From positions 1-48,027 of the forward strand of contig NZ_BAZY01000015.1 of the NCBI RefSeq assembly GCF_001310975.1: 48,027 bases of DNA, given 5' to 3'. The DNA is from Thermoanaerobacter thermocopriae JCM 7501 (GTDB lineage Bacteria > Bacillota > Thermoanaerobacteria > Thermoanaerobacterales > Thermoanaerobacteraceae). Numbering within the stretch: position 1 is the stretch's first letter; each line of letters opens with the position of its first letter. The translations under genes and the position numbers were made by a program. Under the pieces are notes generated by a model, which was not told the origin of the DNA, did no database searches, and saw only the letters and a list, made by a program, of their open reading frames with translations. Shown in pieces: positions 8,869 to 18,619 of this stretch.

Positions 8869-8897
8869 AATATATCATTATTATTATATGAAGTCAA
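8869..8897 (-). promoter_or_regulatory. Sigma-A promoter of the asd-dap operon
   Basis: On the minus strand, TTGACT (8897-8892) and TATATT (8874-8869) are separated by 17 nt. The leader to the asd ATG is about 75 nt. I see no lysine riboswitch in it. Confidence 0.75.
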
Positions 8898-8922
8898 TAA
8901 AATAAGGATTACAGATGAACAA

Positions 8923-8957
8923 AAAGCCTAAAAAGTAGTTATTACTTTTTAGACTTT
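8923..8957 (-). terminator. Terminator at the end of the lipoprotein gene
   Basis: A 15-base stem (one mismatch) surrounds a loop holding the TAA stop of the lipoprotein gene and is followed by TTTTTG on the minus strand. Confidence 0.65.
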
Positions 8958-9760
8958 GCAGATTTTTCAAGAGATTTTATATCTTGTAGAAGTACTTCTG
9001 TCTTTATTTTAGTTAAAACTTTATTTTGAGATTTTATTGCTTTTTGTAATTCGGTAACTCCTACTTCAAATTTGTCAGCTGGATTTTTTGCTTCTTTAGG
9101 AAGTTTTGGCTTTAAGGTTTGCCACACAGAATTTATATCTATCAAATCTTTTGAAATTTCTTCCCACTTTTGTACTTCGCTTTTAAAAGCGATATCTTGA
9201 GCGTAAAATTTTAATCTTTTTATGTCAGTAGGTGTATCTGTTTGAAAGAGGTCTTCTAAATCAGGAATATATTTATACACATTATTTGCATATATTAAAA
9301 CATCAATTTTTGATTTTTTATCTGCTACAACGGTAAGGTCATTTATAGCAGCACTCATACTATTTATTAGATTTAAGTTTGCTCCTTTTTTGATAACTAA
9401 AGGAGTTAATGAGTTCCAATCTGTATGAATATTTTTTATTGCTTTGTTAATTTCTTCCCAAGATTTATCTTCAGGAGTTTTCTTTAGTGCTTTTTTATCC
9501 TCTTCCTTTTTATCTTTTTTTTCTTTATCACTTTGTTTTTCCTGATCAGTTTGCGGATTTTCCTTTATTTTCTGTGCTTCTTTTATTATTTTTTCTATAT
9601 CTTTTTCTTATTTTAGATAGTTTCTTTTGGTACTTCTGTTTTTTGACTTGTTTGAGGCTTTTTTTGAGGTTTATTTTGTTGTTTATTTTTACAACCTGAC
9701 AAGTTAAATAAAAGCAACAAAAATAAAAATGGTACATACTATTTTAGAGTATTTTCTCAT
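8942..9760 (-). CDS. Lipoprotein, all-helical, family unknown (at least two frameshifts)
   Basis: The ATG at 9760 follows GAGGTGATAGT. The first codons give a basic N-terminus and a hydrophobic stretch. After one frame change this meets a lipobox LSGC at about 9700. A Lys/Gln/Pro-rich linker follows, then a second break at about 9605-9620. The rest reads openly to 8942: a highly charged stretch rich in KDKKEED, then helical WEEINKAIK- and W-containing repeats with LxP motifs. The repaired protein would be about 270 residues and tethered to the outer face of the membrane. I do not recognise the family. It lies downstream of the ABC exporter pair on the same strand. Confidence 0.55.
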
Positions 9761-9782
9761 ACTATCACCTCAAATAGTATGT
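9734..9782. repeat. 11-bp inverted repeat around the lipoprotein start
   Basis: ACATACTATTT (9734-9744) and AAATAGTATGT (9772-9782) are exact reverse complements with the start codon and ribosome site of the lipoprotein gene between them. On the minus-strand RNA this could place the start in a 27-nt loop. Confidence 0.4.
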
Positions 9783-9802
9783 CCATCTTAAATTTTAGTA
9801 TT

Positions 9803-11617
9803 CTAGTTAGCTTTTCTTTCTACTAATTGGTCTTTGTACTGCAGCATATATAAATTGTAGTATAAGCCTTTTTTCTGCAAAAGTTCGTTGTGAGTGCCCA
9901 TTTCTCTGATACGTCCTTTGTGAAGTACAATTATTTTATCTGCATGCTGTATGGTTGATAATCTATGGGCTATTGCAATAGTAGTGCGACCTCTTGTGAG
10001 CTTTTTTAAAGCATCCTGTATGAGCATTTCTGTCTCTGTGTCGATATTTGCTGTTGCCTCGTCCAGTACGAGTATTTTAGGGTTAAAGGCCAAAGCTCTT
10101 GCAAAAGCTAAAAGTTGTCTTTGACCGGCTGACAAAGTAGAGCCTCTTTCGGTTACTTTTGACTCATAGCCTTCTGGAAGTTTTTTTATGAAATGATGAG
10201 CATTTACATATCTTGCTACCGTGTAAATGTCGTTGTCTGTTATGCTTTTGTTGCTTAGTCTTATGTTTGATTTAATATCTCCCGTAAAAAGAAAGACATC
10301 CTGCAATACAACAGCTATATGTTTTCTCAAATCTTGTTGCCTTACTTTTCTTATGTCAATTCCGTCAATTAAAATTTCTCCTTTTTGTATGTCATAAAAT
10401 CGACTTAAAAGGCTTATTATAGAGCTTTTTCCTGCACCAGTTGCCCCTACAAGTGCTACTGTTTCGCCAGGATTGACTACAAAATTTACATCTTTTAATA
10501 CCCAGTCTTTTCCGTTGTAAGAAAACCAGACATTTTTAAATTCTATTTTTCCTTGTATGTCTTCTAGAGGAATAGGTTCTTCAGGGTCCTTTATTTGTTC
10601 TTTTGTATCTAAAAGTATAAAAATTCTTTCTGCTGAAGCCATTGCCGATTGAAGTATATCATATTTTTCTGATATATCAAAAATTGGGTGAAACATTTGT
10701 TGCAGATAATTTACAAAAGCGTAAAGTACGCCAAATTCAATTTTGTGAGATATTATATCTTTTCCACCATACCAGATCAGAAGAGCCAGAGTTAAAGAAT
10801 ATATTACGTCCATAAAAGGACGAAATATTGCAAAAATTGTAAGCTGCCTCATGTTAGCGTTATAATAATCTTTATTTATTTTTTCAAATTCTTTGCTTTT
10901 TTTATGTTCTGTTACAAAAAGTTGTACAATTTTCATTCCATTTATGTGTTCTGAAAGAAAAGCATTTATTCTGGCAAGGCGAACTCTTACAAGTCTATAA
11001 GCTTGCGAAGCTAATTTTCTGTATATGTACATTCCTCCAATAATTAACGGAGTAGTAGAGAGGCTGATTAATGCAAGTTTTACATTATAACTTACCATGG
11101 CAATGATTATTCCTAATATTATAAAGATGTCGTTAAAAAGATTTGCTATGACACTTGTGTACATTTCATTTAAAGTGTCTGTGTCGTTTGTAACACGTGT
11201 TACCAATCTTCCTACAGGGTTTTTATCAAAAAATGATAATGATAAACTCTGTATATGTTCAAATATTTGTTGCCTTAAGTTAAAAATTATTCTTTGACCT
11301 GTGTATTGAATCAAATAAATCTGTCCATAATTTATGATGAAGGCTACAGTTATGATTATTAAATACAAAATTCCTATATGGGTAATGCCATTTATTGCTT
11401 CTACTTTAGGAATGTTAGGATTATTTATATAGTTATCAATGGCTTTTTGGACGAGGTATGGTCGTAAAAGGTTTGATGCTGTTACTAAGAATATACTTAC
11501 AGCTGCTATAAAAATGTATAACCAGTAAGGTTTAGCGTATGTCAAAAGCCTTTTCATTATTTTGATGTCGAAAGGTTTGGTCATTACTTCTTCTTGCTGA
11601 TATTCCACCTTTATCAC
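9803..11617 (-). CDS. ABC exporter half-transporter (membrane domain fused to ATPase)
   Basis: At 604 residues it is intact. The N-terminal six-helix ABC transmembrane domain spans about residues 35-310. The ATPase domain follows with Walker A GATGAGKSS, signature LSAGQRQ, Walker B ILVLDEAT and the H-loop IAHRLST. The type matches the BmrCD/YheHI-like heterodimeric multidrug or lipid exporters, in which two such genes are adjacent. The partner lies directly upstream, with only four bases between its stop and this GTG start. The signature here (LSAGQ) is slightly off the canonical LSGGQ of the partner, as in asymmetric heterodimers. The substrate is unknown. Confidence 0.9.
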   Translation of the reverse strand: MIKVEYQQEEVMTKPFDIKIMKRLLTYAKPYWLYIFIAAVSIFLVTASNLLRPYLVQKAIDNYINNPNIPKVEAINGITHIGILYLIIITVAFIINYGQIYLIQYTGQRIIFNLRQQIFEHIQSLSLSFFDKNPVGRLVTRVTNDTDTLNEMYTSVIANLFNDIFIILGIIIAMVSYNVKLALISLSTTPLIIGGMYIYRKLASQAYRLVRVRLARINAFLSEHINGMKIVQLFVTEHKKSKEFEKINKDYYNANMRQLTIFAIFRPFMDVIYSLTLALLIWYGGKDIISHKIEFGVLYAFVNYLQQMFHPIFDISEKYDILQSAMASAERIFILLDTKEQIKDPEEPIPLEDIQGKIEFKNVWFSYNGKDWVLKDVNFVVNPGETVALVGATGAGKSSIISLLSRFYDIQKGEILIDGIDIRKVRQQDLRKHIAVVLQDVFLFTGDIKSNIRLSNKSITDNDIYTVARYVNAHHFIKKLPEGYESKVTERGSTLSAGQRQLLAFARALAFNPKILVLDEATANIDTETEMLIQDALKKLTRGRTTIAIAHRLSTIQHADKIIVLHKGRIREMGTHNELLQKKGLYYNLYMLQYKDQLVERKAN

Positions 11618-11621
11618 CGCC

Positions 11622-13372
11622 TTAAACTTCTTCTTTTAATATTGCATCTTCCATTTGCTGTTTTTCATAAATACTGTTATAGAGACCTTTTAACTTAATA
11701 AGCTCTTCATGGGTGCCTCTTTCAACTATTTCCCCATTATCTAATACTATGATTTCATCAGCGTTTTTTATAGTAGAGATTCTATGAGAGACAATTATAG
11801 TTGTTCTATTTTTCATATATTCGCGTAAATTGTTTAATATGGTTTCTTCTGTGTTTGTATCTACAGCAGAAAGGCTATCGTCCAAAATGAGGATTTTTGG
11901 TTCTTTTATTAAAGCCCTTGCGATAGCTATCCTTTGCTTTTGACCGCCTGAGAGAGTTACTCCTCTTTCGCCTACAATTGTTTGATATTGCTGCGGAAAA
12001 TCCATTATATCTTTATGGACATCTGCCATTGTAGCAAATTCTTGTATTTTTTCTAGAGATTCTTCCTTGACAAAGGCTATATTATTGGCTATAGTATCTG
12101 AAAATATAAAATTGTCCTGAGGGACAAAACCAATGCTTTGTCTTAGAACTTTTAAGGGTATTTCGTTGATGTCGTGCCCATCAATAAATATGGTATCTTG
12201 CGGTACTTTATAAAGCCTTGCAAGTAAATTTACAAGAGTACTTTTACCACTACCGGTTTTGCCTATTATAGCTAGAGTTTTTCCTTTTGGAAGGCTTATG
12301 TTTATATTTTTTAAAACAGGAGGTAGGCCTTTTTTATAAGAAAATGTGAGATTTTTTATTTCTATATTTCCTTCAATCGTTGTAATATTTGGATCAGCGT
12401 AATTATCTGTTATCTCAGGTTCTTCATTGAAAATTATATTTAGCCTTTCCATGGAGCAGAGCCTCTCTGAAAAATATTTATCACCCAGCCAAATGCCATC
12501 ATAGGCCAGATAAGCATTCCTAAGTAGCTGGTAAATGCTACAAAGTCACCTAAAGTGATTATTCCTTTTATAACTTGTATTCCCCCATAAAGCAAAGCTA
12601 TTGTAAAACTTAATGCTGCTAAAAATTGGACAGTAGGGTCAAATAATCCCCAGATTTTAATCATATCCATATTTGCCTTAAAATTTTTTAGATTTTCTTT
12701 TCTAAAGTTTTCTATTTCTTCTTTTTCTTGAACAAAAGCTTTAATTACTCTTATGCCAGATATGCTTTCTTGAACTTTATCTGTTAAAGAGGAAAAAGCC
12801 TCTTGAACTTTTAAAAATCTTGAGTGAATGACTTTGCCAAAACGAGTAACTATTAGTGCAATAACGGGTAAGGGCAGTAAAGCTAAAATAGTAAGTTTTG
12901 GCTCGATTGTAAATATCATTATAAGTATTATAGATATAGCTAAAAATGAGGCATCTACTGACATTATGATTCCAGGTCCTAGTGCCATTCTTACAGCATT
13001 GATATCATTTGTAGCATGAGCCATTAAATCACCTGTTTTGTGTTCGTTATAATATTGTGGTGAAAGCTCAAGTAATTTAAAAAAAAAGTTTTTCTCTTAG
13101 CTCTTTTTCCAAAAGCCTTGACAACCCCATTATTTTCATACGCCAAATAAATCTAAAAGCAAATACCAAAATAGCTATACCTATTATCCAAAAAGAATAC
13201 GTTAACAATACCTTTGGAGTTAAGTCTTTACTTTTAAATAAATCAGTTACTGAACCTAATAAATGGGGAACTATCATTTGAAGTATGTCTACTGCTAATA
13301 AAAAATTATACCTATTATGTAATTCCACTTGTGTTTTTTTATAAATGGGATAACTGTTGCAAAACTTTTCAT
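11622..13372 (-). CDS. ABC exporter half-transporter, partner subunit (three frameshifts)
   Basis: The ATG at 13372 follows AGGGGGG. The frame is broken three times: a missing T near 13308, an extra T in a run of nine near 13080, and a missing T near 12453. The net repair gives 583 residues, normal for the family. The pieces in order are the first transmembrane helices (MKSFATVIPFIKKHKW start), helices 3-6 with the SGIRVIKAF intracellular loop, and an ATPase with Walker A GKTGSGKST, LSGGQKQ, ILILDDSLSAVD and the SHRIST H-loop. The Walker B is followed by D rather than E (LILDDS). That is the usual 'degenerate' site of heterodimeric exporters. It pairs with the next gene. Confidence 0.85.
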
Positions 13373-13468
13373 AAAATCCCCCCTAAAACTACAAACAGGC
13401 ATAATTATTTTTAAATGTAATATAATTATAACGTAAATCTTTATAATTTCAAAAAAGGAGGGGTGAAG

Positions 13469-13750
13469 ATGTGGAATTATAAACTTAAAAAAATATCCGT
13501 TTTATCGGTTTTTAAATTTACTTTAATTTACGGAATTGTGATAGGCCTAATTCTGGGACTTATTGGTGGCTTATTTGGTGGACTTTTTGCAAGCAGTTTT
13601 GGAGCTTTTGGCGCAGGAATAATTGGCGGCCTCATTGGCGGAATAGTTTATGGCATAATTTTTTCTATAGTTAGTGCTTTTGGAGCATGGCTTTTCAATG
13701 TAGTTTCTGGCTGGATTGATGGTATTGACATACTAGTAGAGAAAAAATAG
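13469..13750 (+). CDS. Small glycine-rich membrane protein
   Basis: The protein has 93 residues, starting at the ATG at 13469, seven bases after AAAGGAGG; the GTG at 13463 is too close to the ribosome site. Two hydrophobic segments are rich in GG/GxxxG motifs (IGLILGLIGGLFGGLF and FGAGIIGGLIGGIVYG). They are separated by a short turn and followed by an amphipathic tail. This suggests tightly packed helices in the membrane. No family is recognised. It is divergent from the ABC pair and upstream of, but separated by a promoter from, glnA. Confidence 0.7.
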   Translation: MWNYKLKKISVLSVFKFTLIYGIVIGLILGLIGGLFGGLFASSFGAFGAGIIGGLIGGIVYGIIFSIVSAFGAWLFNVVSGWIDGIDILVEKK

Positions 13751-13770
13751 AAAAAATTATTAAAACTGTA

Positions 13771-13799
13771 TTGCACTGTGAAAAAAAATGTGATATAAT
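13771..13799 (+). promoter_or_regulatory. Sigma-A promoter of glnA
   Basis: TTGCAC (13771-13776) and TATAAT (13794-13799) are spaced 17 nt apart. The start point would lie about 30 nt before the ANTAR leader hairpins. Confidence 0.7.
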
Positions 13800-13833
13800 A
13801 TTTCTTAGTTAAAATTTAATAATGATTTAGAGG

Positions 13834-13886
13834 GAAGGCAAGGGCGTCTTCAAATGGGTAGTGACACCCTATTTGAGTGCGCCCTT
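13834..13886 (+). promoter_or_regulatory. ANTAR-responsive leader with overlapping terminator upstream of glnA
   Basis: P1 (13834-13851) has the stem GAAGGC/GTCTTC with hexaloop AAGGGC. P2 (13852-13874) has the stem AAATGGGT/ACCC-ATTT (one bulged T) with hexaloop AGTGAC. Both loops have A at position 1 and G at position 4, the rule for ANTAR-domain RNA targets. An alternative structure pairs AAGGGCG (13840-13846, the P1 loop and stem) with CGCCCTT (13880-13886), extending P2 into one long terminator-like hairpin followed by AATTTATT. So ANTAR binding to P1-P2 should prevent termination. The ANTAR regulator is the gene after glnA. The tract after the hairpin is a weak U-run. Confidence 0.82.
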
Positions 13887-13908
13887 AATTTATTAGAGGA
13901 GGAAGATT

Positions 13909-15243
13909 ATGGGTAAAAAATATAGCAAAGAGGATGTTTTAAAACTGGCAAATGAGTATGGAGTGGAATATGTACATCTTCAATTCAGTGACATCTTTGG
14001 GGTCATGAAAAATGTTTCTATCCCAGTAGAAGAACTAAATAAAGCTCTCAACAATGAAATTATGTTTGACGGTTCTTCAATTGATGGTTTTGTCAGAATT
14101 GAAGAATCGGACATGTATTTAAGACCAGACCCTGATACTTTTGTGGTCTTTCCATGGAGGACAAACTCAGGGGTAGAAGCGAGGCTTATATGTGACATTT
14201 ACAATTACGATGGGACTCCTTTTGAGGGAGACCCCAGGTATGTTTTAAAAAGAAATTTAGAAGAAGCAAAAAAATTAGGGTATCAGTTTAATGTAGGTCC
14301 TGAATGTGAGTTTTATCTCTTTTTGACAGATGAAAAAGGTAACTTCACGACGGTAACACAAGATAATGCAAGTTATTTTGATATGGCACCTGTAGATTTA
14401 GGAGAAAGTGCGAGAAAAGAAATGGTATCAACTTTAAAACAATTAGGCTTTCAAATTGAAGCATCCCATCACGAGGTAGGGCCTGGACAGCATGAGATAG
14501 ATTTTAAATACGACGATGCGTTAATTACTGCTGACAATGTGATGACTTTTAAAATGGTGGTAAGAATTATTGCTCAAAAACATGGGTTGCACGCTACCTT
14601 TATGCCCAAGCCGGTTTTTGGCATTGCAGGGTCTGGAATGCATATGAACATGTCACTAACAAAAGATGGTAAAAATGCTTTTTATGACCCTTCTGACCCT
14701 CTAGGGTTAAGTAAAGTATGTTATAACTATATAGGAGGAATTATAAAACATGCAAAAGCTATGACAGCTATCACTAACCCTATTGTTAATTCTTATAAGC
14801 GACTAGTTTCAGGCTATGAAGCTCCTGTAAATATTGCTTGGTCTGCAAGAAACAGAAGCCCTTTAATACGAATTCCTGCCAAAAGAGGAGAGTCTACAAG
14901 GATAGAACTTAGAAGTCCTGATCCAACCAGCAATCCTTATCTTGCTTTGGCTGTTGCATTGGCAGCAGGATTAGATGGTATAAAGAATAATATAACACCG
15001 CCACCACCTGTAAATGCAAATATATATCATATGAATAAAGAAGAATTAGAAAGCTTAGGAATTGAAAGACTGCCAGGCTCTTTAGAAGAAGCTTTAAACG
15101 AGTTAGAAAAGGATGAAGTTATAAAAGAAGCATTAGGCAATCATGTGTATACAAAATTTTTGGAGGCTAAAAGAGCAGAATGGGATGAGTACAAAATATA
15201 CGTTACTCAGTGGGAATTAGATCAATATCTTTCTAAATTCTAA
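13909..15243 (+). CDS. glnA: Glutamine synthetase, type I
   Basis: GlnA joins ammonia to glutamate using ATP. At 444 residues it is the short GSI-alpha length typical of Firmicutes, without the adenylylation insert. The N-terminal Asp-50-type loop (DGSSIDGF), the metal/ATP motifs GPECEFYLF and [23 protein letters not shown] and the [18 protein letters not shown] segment are present. The start is the ATG at 13909 after GAGGAGG. It is transcribed from the promoter at 13771 through the ANTAR leader and followed 20 bases later by the ANTAR regulator. Confidence 0.97.
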   Translation: MGKKYSKEDVLKLANEYGVEYVHLQFSDIFGVMKNVSIPVEELNKALNNEIMFDGSSIDGFVRIEESDMYLRPDPDTFVVFPWRTNSGVEARLICDIYNYDGTPFEGDPRYVLKRNLEEAKKLGYQFNVGPECEFYLFLTDEKGNFTTVTQDNASYFDMAPVDLGESARKEMVSTLKQLGFQIEASHHEVGPGQHEIDFKYDDALITADNVMTFKMVVRIIAQKHGLHATFMPKPVFGIAGSGMHMNMSLTKDGKNAFYDPSDPLGLSKVCYNYIGGIIKHAKAMTAITNPIVNSYKRLVSGYEAPVNIAWSARNRSPLIRIPAKRGESTRIELRSPDPTSNPYLALAVALAAGLDGIKNNITPPPPVNANIYHMNKEELESLGIERLPGSLEEALNELEKDEVIKEALGNHVYTKFLEAKRAEWDEYKIYVTQWELDQYLSKF

Positions 15244-15263
15244 GTTAAATTAGAGGTGTCTCG

Positions 15264-15836
15264 ATGAGCCAATGGCGAATTGTTTTAGCTGACAGCAGTG
15301 ATTTGTCACGGCAGTTTATAAAAAATGTTTTGTTGGCAAATGGACATCTAGTTTATGAAGCGAGAGATGGCGGAAGCGCTATAAGGCTTTGTCGCGCTCT
15401 CGCTCCTGATTTAGTTATAGCGGATTTGAATCTTGCCAATATAAATGGCTATGAAGTGGGACGTATTATAAATGAAGATGACATAGCACCTGTAATTTTG
15501 ATGACTTCTACTCTTCAAAGAGATTTTCTTGATGAAATAGGGAAATATTCTGTATTTTCTTATTTATTAAAACCAGTAGATAGAGGGGTACTTTTGTCGA
15601 CAGTTGAATTTGTGATAGAAAATTACAAAAAGTTTAGGAACATGAAAGAGGAAATTCAAAAATTAAAGCATGAACTTGAAGCGAGGAAAAAGATTGAAAA
15701 GGCAAAAGGATATATTATGAAAGCTAAAGGATTAAGCGAAGACGAAGCTTATAAAATTATGAGAAAGATGAGCATGGATTTGTCTATTCCAATGGAGATA
15801 ATAGCTGAAATGATATTACAAGAATATAAAGACTAA
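15264..15836 (+). CDS. ANTAR-domain response regulator (antiterminator)
   Basis: Of 190 residues, the N-terminal receiver domain (about 1-120) has the acidic pair (VLADSSD), the phospho-acceptor aspartate in DLVIADLNLANINGY and the lysine in YLLKPVD. A helical linker (about 125-145) leads to the C-terminal ANTAR domain (AKGYIMKAKGLSEDEAYKIMRKMSMDLS). ANTAR proteins bind paired hexaloop hairpins in nascent RNA and block termination. The receiver keeps its key residues, so phosphorylation by a histidine kinase located elsewhere is likely. Its position after glnA and the hairpins before glnA argue for control of the glnA operon, including itself. Confidence 0.93.
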   Translation: MSQWRIVLADSSDLSRQFIKNVLLANGHLVYEARDGGSAIRLCRALAPDLVIADLNLANINGYEVGRIINEDDIAPVILMTSTLQRDFLDEIGKYSVFSYLLKPVDRGVLLSTVEFVIENYKKFRNMKEEIQKLKHELEARKKIEKAKGYIMKAKGLSEDEAYKIMRKMSMDLSIPMEIIAEMILQEYKD

Positions 15837-15858
15837 GAGGCGTGAGACCGCCTCTTTT
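15835..15858. terminator. Bidirectional terminator after the ANTAR gene
   Basis: AAGAGGCG and CGCCTCTT pair around a six-base loop and are followed by TT. The hairpin is shared with the convergent iadA gene. Confidence 0.8.
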
Positions 15859-17031
15859 ATTCTTCAAACATGCTTTTTTTTACTATTTTTTTATCTTTTA
15901 TCATGAATACTCCTTTTGCAATAACAGAATGAATATTTAAATTGCCATCTAATACTACTATATCCCCGTCTGATTTTTCACTGATACATCCTTTGTTTGG
16001 ATATAAATTCAACACTTTTGCTACATTTTCTGTTATTATTTTAATTGCCTGTTCTATTGGCAGTATTCCTTCCACTATAACTTCTCTTAAATCGCGGTAT
16101 AGAGTTTGTGCGCTTCCTCCCATAACCTTAACCAATCGCTTATTTTCATCAAATACAGGAATGCTACCATTGCTATCAGAGCTCATAGTAACTTTTTCTA
16201 TAGGTAATTTGCTTTCTACGATTTTTTTAATTGCTTCTTTTGGAGTTAAAGCAGTTTTTGTATGGGCGTCCGGCTTTATATCAGAAGTAAGGTCAATTAC
16301 GCCACCCATTTCTATAAATTTTAATCCTTGTTCAAACAACGTCCTATTCTGTTTATATGAGTAGGAATAAATTGTGTAATAGGTATTTCAGTGTTTTCTA
16401 CTATTTCAAACAAGGGAGATAATCCTCTTATTCCATCTCCAACATGCAGGTGAACTATTCCAGGTTTACCCCCTAAAAGTCCTCCAACTCTCGCTTCTGC
16501 AGCAAGTTTTGTCAAGTCTTCAATAGTTGGCTGTGCAGACCTGTGATCTGAAATGGCGATTTCTCCAGTACCTATTACTTTGTCGATTAAAACTAAATCA
16601 GACCTTACACTTCCTGTTAAAGTGCGGGTGGGGAGTTCATAAGCACCGGTATATATGTAAGTAGTTATACCTTCTTGCTCTAAAGCTCTTGCTTTTGCAA
16701 GAAGAGAAGCCATGTTTCTGGTTATTCCATCTGCTCCCAAGAGGCCTACAACTGTAGTTATTCCACCTTTTGTAATATCAGATAGAGTTATTTCAGGCGT
16801 CCTTGTGACTGGTCCTCCTTCTGCACCGCCTCCTGCGATGTGGACGTGCTGGTCAATGAAACCTGGAACTATGGTAAAGCCTTGTAAATCTACAATTTCT
16901 ACATTTCCAAATTCCTTTATAGGTTTTATTTCATCAGCAATTTTTATTATTTTTCCATTGCAGATTAAAATATCTTTTCTACCTAAAGGCTGAGGAGAGT
17001 AAACTTCTCCACCTTTTAAAAGTAAAAACAT
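15857..17031 (-). CDS. iadA: Isoaspartyl dipeptidase (one frameshift)
   Basis: IadA is a zinc amidohydrolase that cleaves beta-aspartyl dipeptides released from damaged proteins. The N-terminal 230 codons carry the metal motif QHVHIAGGGAEGGP and the tyrosine/hairpin region TYIYTGAYELP. They also carry the YISDHRS-type segment (AISDHRSAQP) and the second metal region HLHVGDG. The frame breaks at about 16340-16350 (CAGAATAGG). One added A reconnects PTHINRNR to the C-terminal part with TMSSDSNGS, giving 391 residues, the family length. The ATG at 17031 follows GAGGTGAGATC. It is divergent from a MocR-type regulator. Confidence 0.9.
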
Positions 17032-17123
17032 GATCTCACCTCATTTGGTTTCTTTATATTATTTTTTCTTCCAATCCATTATAATACATTTTAAAATTAG
17101 AAAGAATTTTTGTCATAATAATG

Positions 17124-17150
17124 GTATAATAATTGTAGCGATACAATTTT
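17124..17150 (+). promoter_or_regulatory. Extended -10 promoter with palindromic operator for the MocR gene
   Basis: TGGTATAAT (about 17124-17132) is an extended -10. Directly after it lies the perfect palindrome AATTGTA-GCGA-TACAATT (about 17133-17150), the usual shape of a GntR/MocR site. The placement at the start point suggests autorepression. Coordinates may be off by one or two bases. Confidence 0.55.
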
Positions 17151-17163
17151 GTGAGGGATGGAT

Positions 17164-18596
17164 ATGAATAAAATAACAATTGATAAAAGTAAAAATGTGC
17201 CTTTATATATTCAGTTATACAGTCAAATAAAGAGATTTATAGAGAATGGCAGTCTGCCAAGTGGATATAAACTTCCCACTATAAGAAGCCTTGCAAAGGA
17301 GTTGGGGGTAAACAATATTACAGTGATAAATGCTTATAAGCTTTTAGAACAAAATGGGTATGTATATACTAAGGTGGGAAGCGGTACTTATGTCTGTGAA
17401 GATATAAAAAAGAGGAGGACCTTGATGAAAGCTTTAAATTAACAGACCAAGGAGAAATTCCATTAAAGAAAGGAATTATAAATTTTGCTTCTTCCTCTTT
17501 AAATCCAGAGCTTTTTCCAGTGGAGGACTTTGGCGATTTAATCAATAGAGTATTGAGAAGAGATGGAGGATATGCTTTTGAGTATCAAGACACGAGAGGA
17601 TATAAACCATTAAGAGAATCTATAAAAGAATTTGTAAAAAAAGATGAAATATTTACTGATGTTGAAAATATACAAGTAATTTCTGGGGGACAGCAAGGTA
17701 TAGATGTAGTATCAAAAGCGTTAATAAATTTTGAAGATAGCATAATTGTTGAAAGACCCACTTATTCGTGGGCTTTAGCCTCTTTTGAATCGAGAGGAGC
17801 AGAGATTTTAGAAGTAGATTTAGAAAAAGATGGAATAAATTTAGAGGAATTGGAGGATAAGTTAAGGAAATTTAAGCCAAAGTTCGTATATACAATACCT
17901 AATTTTCATAATCCTACCGGCATTGTCTACAGTGAGGAAAAAAAGAAGAAACTGATAGAGTTGGCAGAAAAATATGAAACTTATATTTTAGAAGACGATT
18001 TTGCCAGTGATTTAAGCTTTACTGAAGAAAAGATATTGCCACTTAAAGCTTATGATAAATATGACAGAGTCATTTATATAAAAAGCTTCTCAAAAATATA
18101 CATGCCGGGTTTGAGGTTAGGTTTTATAATTGCTCCACAAAGGCTAGTAAGCAGTTTCCTAAAAGCAAAATATGTGACAGATTTATCTACTTCAGGTTTG
18201 ATGCAAAGAGCCTTTGATTTATATCTTAGAGAAAATATTTGGAAAAATCATATTGAGGAAATAAAGCAAGTAATGAAAAAACGGTTTGAAAATATGGGTA
18301 ATGGACTTCAGATGTTAAAAAATTATGTAGAATTTGAATATCCTAAAGGAGGTTTTTACTACTGGTTAAGGCTTAAAAACAATATTTCTGCTAAAAATTT
18401 GTATTCTAAATGTTTAGAGAGAAAATTACTTATAGTTCCAGGGGATATGTTTTTTGCAATAAAAAAAGAGACCAATTTTATGAGATTAAGTTTTGCCTCT
18501 TGTGAGTTGGAGGAGATAGATAAGGGGGTAGATATACTGAAAGAGGTTTTAGAAGGAGAATCTAATGAAAACGGGATATATCTTCCTATAATATAA
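17164..18596 (+). CDS. MocR-family transcription factor (GntR HTH fused to aminotransferase domain; one frameshift)
   Basis: The N-terminal GntR winged helix (about residues 5-75) has PLYIQLYSQIKRFIENG and the recognition helix SLAKELGVNNITVINAY. A class I aminotransferase-like domain follows, with the PNFHNPTG motif and the PLP lysine in SFSKIYMPGLRLGF. The frame breaks at about 17410 in a run of six A. One more A joins the two frames and gives 477 residues. The ATG at 17164 has a GAGGG site at the right distance; the ATG at 17158 is too close. MocR proteins sense PLP or amino compounds. The divergent neighbour iadA is a possible target. Confidence 0.85.
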
Positions 18597-18619
18597 AAAG
18601 GCCGTAAGGCGGCCTTTTT
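18595..18619. terminator. Bidirectional terminator between the MocR gene and bactofilin
   Basis: AAAAAGGCCG (18595-18604) and CGGCCTTTTT (18610-18619) form a perfect 10-bp stem with loop TAAGG. Confidence 0.85.

Noticed and set aside
8820..8870. Possible lysine riboswitch before asd
   Set aside because: The leader is only about 75 nt with one small hairpin; the conserved lysine-aptamer core is absent.
9546..9737. Minus-strand 63-codon Lys-rich frame
   Set aside because: It is an off-frame reading of the lipoprotein linker; the real frame carries the LSGC lipobox.
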